From JANNYA01 sp043754435 (lineage in GTDB: Bacteria; Pseudomonadota; Gammaproteobacteria; Xanthomonadales; SZUA-5): 10,515 nucleotides of DNA. The stretch's first letter is position 1; every line of letters begins with the position of its first letter. Positions 6,853 to 10,515 of the stretch are shown piece by piece. A program made the position numbers and the translations under genes. Below the pieces are notes generated by a model. It was not told where the DNA came from, made no database searches, and saw only the letters and a program-made list of their open reading frames with translations. The stretch lies in NCBI GenBank assembly GCA_043754435.1, contig JAYUUS010000194.1, positions 1-10,515 on the forward strand. Reading direction: 5' to 3'.

Positions 6853-7605
6853 CTAAAGTGCCCCAACCCAGCGTTTTACGGTGTCTATTGCGGTGTAGCG
6901 TGTCAAATCCATAGTAATCGGCGTTATTGATACGAAACCACGCCGCACTGCATCAAAATCAGTGCCCGGCCCGCCATCTGCCTCTGGCCCAGCGGCACCA
7001 ATCCAGTAAATGGCACGGCCACGCGGGTCAGTTTGGCGAATGGAGGGCTCGCCCCGATGGCGCATACCGAGGCGCGTGACTTCATAGCCTTTAATCTGAT
7101 CCCAGGGCAAATCCGGCACATTGACGTTCAATAACGTATCGGATGGCAGCTTATCCTGCATCAACTGCCTTACCACCGAAACCGCCGCGCGCGCAGCACT
7201 TTCAAAGTGCTTGCCCTTGTGATCCGCACTACATAATGACACCGCAACCGCAGGCAAGCCTAAATTCCGGCCCTCCATCGCGGCGGCAACGGTGCCGGAA
7301 TACAGTGTGTCATCGCCCATATTGGCGGAGTTATTGATGCCGCTGACCACGATATCGGGCGCTAGCGCTAAAAACCCACCGAGTGCCAAATGCACGCAAT
7401 CGGTTGGCGTGCCATTGACTGAATAGCGATTCGGCTCCAGCTCATGCACGCTCAACGGCTGCCCGAGCGTCAAAGAATTACTGGCGCCTGAGCGATCACG
7501 ATCCGGTGCCATAACCGTTACTTCACCTAATTCGCGCAATGCTTGCGTCAGGGCGATAATGCCCGGAGCCAGCACGCCATCATCATTACTTACCAACAGG
7601 CGCAT
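6853..7605 (-). CDS. surE: 5'/3'-nucleotidase SurE
   Basis: This 250-residue metal-dependent nucleoside monophosphate phosphatase is linked to stationary-phase survival. The N terminus MRLLVSNDDGVLAPGI is diagnostic. The metal ligands expected by family comparison are Asp8, Asp9, Ser39 (in DRDRSGASNSLT) and Asn91 (in VSGINNSANMG). NGTPTDCVHLAL at 64-75 and YSGTVAAAMEG at 102-112 are further family blocks. The length is normal. The ATG at 7605 sits exactly at the family start; its ribosome binding site is weak. It is the first gene of surE-pcm-nlpD and is divergent from the Smr gene across a 64-bp gap holding a TATGAT box. Confidence 0.95.
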   Translation of the reverse strand: MRLLVSNDDGVLAPGIIALTQALRELGEVTVMAPDRDRSGASNSLTLGQPLSVHELEPNRYSVNGTPTDCVHLALGGFLALAPDIVVSGINNSANMGDDTLYSGTVAAAMEGRNLGLPAVAVSLCSADHKGKHFESAARAAVSVVRQLMQDKLPSDTLLNVNVPDLPWDQIKGYEVTRLGMRHRGEPSIRQTDPRGRAIYWIGAAGPEADGGPGTDFDAVRRGFVSITPITMDLTRYTAIDTVKRWVGAL

Positions 7606-7637
7606 CGGCCATCCACGTCAAAACTCAAATTAGCCCC

Positions 7638-7643
7638 TATCAT
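7638..7643. promoter_or_regulatory. Shared -10-like box between surE and smr
   Basis: CTATCATAG is a near-perfect palindrome that reads TATCAT on the plus strand and TATGAT on the minus strand. It lies 27 bp before the Smr start and 33 bp before the surE start, so either strand could use it as a -10 element. Neither direction has a convincing -35 at 17 bp, so a sigma-70 promoter is only suggested. A sigma-S type promoter, which tolerates weak -35 boxes, is one explanation. Confidence 0.35.
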
Positions 7644-7669
7644 AGCGGCATCCGCACGGCAGTTCACCT

Positions 7670-8314
7670 ATGAAAGTTCGGCGACTAACAGATATCCAGC
7701 CACTCAACGAAGTTAAAGCGCTCGCAAGGCAGGCTGATGCAGCCCCGCGCAAGGGCAGCGCTACCTCGACGAATGCCGCGCTGGAGCCTGAATCGCTGAG
7801 CGATAGCGAAGTTTTTCTCAGCCTCATTGGCCCAGTGCGTAAGTTTGCGCCGACCCCGACACCGCCCAAAGCCCCGCCCCCGGCCCCAGATGCCGCGATG
7901 AGTCGGGCCGACGAAGCGCACGTTATTGTTGAGCTGTTTGAGTTGCCGGATGACGCGGCGCGCATTGATGGCAGCGAACACATTAGCTATTTGGCCGACG
8001 GCCATTCGCCGAAACTGCTGCGCCAGCTCAAACGCGGCCAGTTTCGCATTAGCGAAGAGTTTGATTTACATCATTTAAACGCCAGCGCCGCGAAAAAATA
8101 CCTGCACCAATATCTGCATGCAGCGCGCGATGCCGGCAAACTGTGCGTGCTAGTGATTCACGGTAAAGGCCTGCGCTCAGGCGATTCGGGAGCTGTGCTG
8201 AAAACAATGGTGGATTTTGAGCTGCGTCGACGCAAAGATGTGATTGCCTTTAACTCCGCACCCGCTGGGTTAGGCGGTGCGGGGGCGGTGATAATTTTAT
8301 TGCAGCGGCGTTAA
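7670..8314 (+). CDS. Smr-domain protein (MutS2 C-terminal-like)
   Basis: This is a 214-residue protein with a C-terminal Smr domain, a DNA- or RNA-binding/nicking fold related to the end of MutS2. DLHHLN at residues 132-137 corresponds to the family DLHG motif, with His in place of the usual Gly. IHGKGLRS at 163-170 is the second motif (HGxG), and GGAGAVIILL at 202-211 ends the domain. The N-terminal 130 residues are low in complexity between 60 and 76 (Pro, Thr, Ala), as in stand-alone SmrA/SmrB-like proteins. The GQFRISEEFDLH run matches the usual linker into the domain. It is the only confidently plus-strand gene here and converges on the DUF3299-like remnant. The nucleic-acid substrate is unknown; SmrB-type proteins cleave mRNA at collided ribosomes, but that role is not shown here. 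Confidence 0.9.
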   Translation: MKVRRLTDIQPLNEVKALARQADAAPRKGSATSTNAALEPESLSDSEVFLSLIGPVRKFAPTPTPPKAPPPAPDAAMSRADEAHVIVELFELPDDAARIDGSEHISYLADGHSPKLLRQLKRGQFRISEEFDLHHLNASAAKKYLHQYLHAARDAGKLCVLVIHGKGLRSGDSGAVLKTMVDFELRRRKDVIAFNSAPAGLGGAGAVIILLQRR

Positions 8315-8337
8315 GATAATAACGAGCATCGCAAGAC

Positions 8338-8448
8338 TTACTCCCAAATCGTCAGACTCGCATCCTCTATGCTGTAGGCGGTTTCGGCGAGGTCGTTATT
8401 GTGCGGTTTTGCGACCAGCGTTCCTTCTAGCCAATAGGCGTCAAACAT
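8338..8448 (-). pseudogene. C-terminal remnant resembling a DUF3299 protein
   Basis: On the minus strand a frame open from 8487 to the stop at 8338-8340 encodes MFDAYWLEGTLVAKPHNNDL and then AETAYSIEDASLTIWE. From memory this resembles the C-terminal end of DUF3299 proteins (pattern W-x-x-G-x-L, then A-x-x-x-Y-x-[IL]-x-x-A). Those proteins are much longer and usually carry a signal peptide. Only the tail is present: upstream, the frame meets a stop just after the uraH gene ends, and the only ATG is at 8448 with no clear ribosome binding site. The most likely reading is a gene whose front was lost when uraH and terF came to lie beside it. A real small gene coupled to uraH is the alternative. 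Confidence 0.4.
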
Positions 8449-8491
8449 GTTGGTGTCGGATCCAGGTTTCGGCTCACTCGGCGTCTTTCAC

Positions 8492-8845
8492 TCAACTACC
8501 CCGGTAAGTCGAATAGCTATAGGGCGAAATCAGCAGCGGCACATGATAGTGCGCTTGTGCAGCGTCAATGCCAAAACGCAGCACCACAACGTCAAGAAAC
8601 GCCGGTTCTGATAGCGTCACACCGCGCGCGCGGTAGTAAGCACCAGCGTGAAACTGCAGCTGATAGACGCCGCTGACGTAGGCATCATCTTGCAATAACG
8701 GTGCGTCACAGCGCCCGTCCGCGTTGGTTAGCGTGCGGTGAATCAAGCTTATCTGGGCGCCGTCAACCCGGTACAGCTCGACTTGGATATTGCTGCCGGG
8801 GCAGCCGTGAGCGGCGTCCAATACGTGTGTGGTTAAGCGTCCCAT
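8492..8845 (-). CDS. uraH: 5-hydroxyisourate hydrolase (transthyretin-like)
   Basis: This 117-residue enzyme hydrolyses 5-hydroxyisourate, made by urate oxidation, to OHCU in the urate-to-allantoin pathway. It is a homotetramer of the transthyretin fold. The N-terminal signature THVLDAAHGCPG begins at residue 6. The C-terminal signature HYHVPLLISPYSYSTYRGS ends the protein, with the diagnostic YRGS tail. The catalytic residues expected by family comparison are His7, Arg45, His101 and Ser117. There is no signal peptide, so it should be cytosolic. It is complete and of normal length. It begins 26 bp after the terF stop on the same strand, and no urate oxidase, OHCU decarboxylase or allantoinase gene is in the window. 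It therefore either serves a pathway encoded elsewhere or has been moved here. Confidence 0.94.
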   Translation of the reverse strand: MGRLTTHVLDAAHGCPGSNIQVELYRVDGAQISLIHRTLTNADGRCDAPLLQDDAYVSGVYQLQFHAGAYYRARGVTLSEPAFLDVVVLRFGIDAAQAHYHVPLLISPYSYSTYRGS

Positions 8846-8871
8846 TTAAAGTCTCTTCAGTGCTAAATGAT

Positions 8872-10263
8872 TCACTTCAACAAGCCCAGTTTGCGCGCTT
8901 GCGGTAGCCAGCCTTTGTATTCCGCAAGCAGCAGGTCATAGAGCACTTCATCTGTGAATTCATCTGGCTTGAGTACCGAGAAAAAGTTGGCGTTGTCCAG
9001 ATAGCGGCCACCCATAGCGTCAAGCTTTTCGAGGAAAGCGAAATCACTGGCGAACAGGCTGGCAAAAAATCCGGGCTGGGGACTAGGCTTGCCGGGATTA
9101 GTTGGATTACTAGGCTTACTCGACCGGCCGATGCCCATGAACTGCCAAAATAGCGGCTCGAAACTGGATTCTTGTACCTGGCGTTCGGCGAACTCCTCGT
9201 TACTGGTTTGTCCGTCCGTCAAAAACATCACATAAACCGGCAAAGTAGCCGCAGCCTGCGGGCGACCTTGGGCTGCACATGAATCGGGAAAGTAAAAGCG
9301 CCGAATTGCGGCCATAGCTTGCCCATAATCGGTGCCACCTTCGAGTGGATAACGCTTCAGCACGCCCTGGAGATAACCCTGGGCACTGGCAAGAGCCATC
9401 GGCTCAGGCTGATGTACACGCGTGCCAAACAGAAAGACATCCAGCTGCCCGTCATCATCGAAGCGCGCAGCTAGCGCCAAAATCCGGTCAGTGAACGCGC
9501 TAATCTGGCCGGAGCGATACAGCGAATTCATCGAGCCAGAAATGTCCAGACACAGCGCCAGCCGTGCTTTGTGATCCGCCAGCCCAGCCTTGTCCAGCGA
9601 TACCCCGACTTTTTTGACCAAGCTGACCAGATGCGGAGCCTCGCGCTCGACCCGCTTTTCCAAGGATATTCTGGACTTTTCTGACGCTGACGCGCTGGCG
9701 GCTGGCGGAACTGGTGGCGGAATTGCCGGAGGCTGCGCAGGCAGTGCAGCTTCGTCGACCGTGCCGCCAAAATGCCGGATCAACGCATCCAGTCCGCCAT
9801 TAAAGCCCTGACCGATATGATTAACACGCCAGATACTGTCCTTGCGATATAGCTCGACTAACATCACCGCGCGCTCGTTAGCGAAATGGCTGCCTTCAAG
9901 CGCACAGGTGGCTAACACGTGGTGCGTAGCGCGGAACTTCAAACTGCCGCTTCCTAGCTTGCTCATCACGCCAGCGCCATCAATCGCCAGCGTGAGCACC
10001 AAGGCATCTATCGTGGCGGGCAGCCGGGCAAGATCGAAGGTAAATTGTGTGCCTGCTAAGCGAACCGCGCCGCAGGGCGTGGCCGGCTGATTGAAAAAGG
10101 TCATGTAGCGCTCGTCGGAGAGCTTGCGCGCAGAATCTAGTCCAAAACAGGCGATATCCAGCTGCAGCCCCTGGCCTGCACAGTCAATTTCAATGCTGAA
10201 TGGGCTGTCAGCGAGGCCCAGCTCGCTGAGTTTGAGGCGTTGACCACGGCTAATCTGCATCAT
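8872..10263 (-). CDS. TerF-type protein: TerD domain fused to a vWA domain
   Basis: This is a 463-residue protein of the tellurite-resistance/chemical-damage (Ter) group. Residues 1-165 form a TerD-like calcium-binding domain (QISRGQRLKLSELGL, later LVELYRKDSIWRVNHIGQGF). A Pro/Ala/Ser linker covers about 172-196. A vWA domain follows, with the metal-dependent adhesion site DISGS at 240-244, EGGTD with Thr311, and FLTDGQ with Asp350. It ends with the TerF-like tail FLEKLDAMGGRYLDNANFFSV. The start is placed at the ATG at 10263 (10260 is equally possible), because TerD domains begin just there and a TTG at 10296 lies inside a perfect hairpin. A short xPx tripeptide repeat interrupts the vWA domain near 380-395. 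No other ter gene is visible. It may be co-transcribed with uraH. Confidence 0.85.
   Translation of the reverse strand: MMQISRGQRLKLSELGLADSPFSIEIDCAGQGLQLDIACFGLDSARKLSDERYMTFFNQPATPCGAVRLAGTQFTFDLARLPATIDALVLTLAIDGAGVMSKLGSGSLKFRATHHVLATCALEGSHFANERAVMLVELYRKDSIWRVNHIGQGFNGGLDALIRHFGGTVDEAALPAQPPAIPPPVPPAASASASEKSRISLEKRVEREAPHLVSLVKKVGVSLDKAGLADHKARLALCLDISGSMNSLYRSGQISAFTDRILALAARFDDDGQLDVFLFGTRVHQPEPMALASAQGYLQGVLKRYPLEGGTDYGQAMAAIRRFYFPDSCAAQGRPQAAATLPVYVMFLTDGQTSNEEFAERQVQESSFEPLFWQFMGIGRSSKPSNPTNPGKPSPQPGFFASLFASDFAFLEKLDAMGGRYLDNANFFSVLKPDEFTDEVLYDLLLAEYKGWLPQARKLGLLK
9082..9117. repeat. In-frame 9-bp repeats coding xPx tripeptides in terF
   Basis: The plus strand reads ACTAGGCTT, GCCGGGATT, AGTTGGATT, ACTAGGCTT as four 9-bp units, the first and last identical. 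On the coding strand they give KPS-NPT-NPG-KPS. The units are multiples of three, so changes in their number would lengthen or shorten a loop of the vWA domain without shifting the frame. Confidence 0.7.
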
Positions 10264-10286
10264 CAGAATCACTTGTTTATTGGAAC

Positions 10287-10304
10287 GTGCTGCCAAGGCA
10301 GCAC
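10287..10304. promoter_or_regulatory. Perfect 18-bp dyad upstream of terF
   Basis: GTGCTGCCAAGGCAGCAC reads the same on both strands apart from the central AA/TT. It ends 24 bp before the terF ATG. It could be an operator for a dimeric regulator or an mRNA hairpin close to the ribosome binding site; there is no T run to make it a terminator. The rest of 10305-10419, between this dyad and the intron end, shows no gene and no clear promoter. It does hold two GCGGA motifs 14 bp apart next to the intron. Confidence 0.5.
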
Positions 10305-10419
10305 TGGGTCGGAATAGTTTGCTGCTCAGTATGCGGCAAAAAATGCCTACCTAAACCTGGGCACGCAAAATTCGGAGGCTCGGCTGACGCGGGCTGATCC
10401 GCCAAAAGTTTCCGCTAAA

Positions 10420-10515
10420 ATCGCGGTAGGAACCTGCCTTACGGCAGGCCCCCCGCACAGATCCCGGCGGGCGCAACTTACGCACCGGGCTCTTGCCTTG
10501 GATGATTGACGAGAA
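10420..10515 (-). ncRNA. 3' end of a group II intron (domains V and VI), cut by the window edge
   Basis: On the minus strand, GAGCCCGGT starting at 10492 pairs with GCCGGGATC ending at 10460. A two-base CC bulge and a small upper hairpin lie between them. This is the domain V layout, including the AGC triad. Domain VI follows: GCGGGGGG, then the stem CCTGCC-GTAA-GGCAGG, then TTCCTACCGC, leaving an unpaired A at 10427 as the expected branch point. The sequence ends ...CGCGAT at 10420, seven bases past the branch A, fitting the usual AY 3' end. The domain V upper loop is a base short of a GNRA tetraloop arrangement, so activity is uncertain. A reverse transcriptase/maturase gene, if present, lies outside the window. 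Confidence 0.72.

Noticed and set aside
7685..8005. Minus-strand frames opposite the Smr gene that could extend the surE operon upstream
   Set aside because: The plus-strand Smr motifs are clear, and the antisense frames have unnatural residue runs and no motif.
10264..10296. TTG start for the TerF-type protein at 10296
   Set aside because: It lies in the loop of a perfect hairpin, and the added residues precede the normal TerD start.
10381..10419. IS21-like end suggested by the spaced GCGGA motifs beside the intron
   Set aside because: Two five-base motifs are too little, and no transposase or matching end is visible in the window.

Overview
This window looks like a stretch of proteobacterial chromosome, most likely a betaproteobacterium. 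The reasons are the surE-pcm-nlpD gene order, a small bTHX ribosomal protein, a COG2509 flavoprotein, and compact, moderately GC-rich genes (GC not counted). The lineage call is inference from gene content; nothing was searched.

Layout, left to right. Bases 1-117 hold the start of a short minus-strand reading frame that runs off the edge and has no recognised function. At 139-211 lies a minus-strand tRNA-Phe(GAA) with unpaired positions in two stems. A block of minus-strand genes follows: a short-chain dehydrogenase (278-1114), a strong terminator (1171-1201), the 49-residue bTHX protein (1221-1370) and a GMC-family FAD alcohol dehydrogenase (1477-3048). Between that gene and a COG2509 FAD-dependent protein (3338-4963) sits a palindromic element of about 150 bp with 15-bp perfect ends. 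It may be flanked by a short target duplication and contains a repeat core of a type common in bacterial genomes. A second, shorter dispersed repeat (4992-5018) lies upstream of the COG2509 gene.

Next comes the stress and envelope cluster surE (6853-7605), pcm (6119-6814) and nlpD (5064-6122), all on the minus strand. In this order the genes encode a nucleotidase, a protein-repair methyltransferase and an amidase-activator lipoprotein. pcm and nlpD overlap by 4 bases through a GTG start. rpoS, which normally follows nlpD in beta- and gammaproteobacteria, is not there; the dispersed repeat and the COG2509 gene take its place. An Smr-domain gene (7670-8314, plus strand) is divergent from surE, and the 64-bp gap between them holds a palindromic -10-like box.

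The right part is more accessory in character. It has an apparent C-terminal remnant of a DUF3299-like gene (8338-8448), a complete 5-hydroxyisourate hydrolase (8492-8845), and a TerD-vWA fusion protein of the TerF type (8872-10263). A perfect 18-bp dyad lies just upstream of the terF start. At the right edge (10420-10515) is the 3' end, domains V and VI, of a group II intron reading on the minus strand. Any intron-encoded reverse transcriptase would lie beyond the window. I do not see a clearly new multi-gene system. The items most worth a second look are the palindromic mobile element, the missing rpoS, the intron end next to terF, the DUF3299 remnant and the irregular tRNA.
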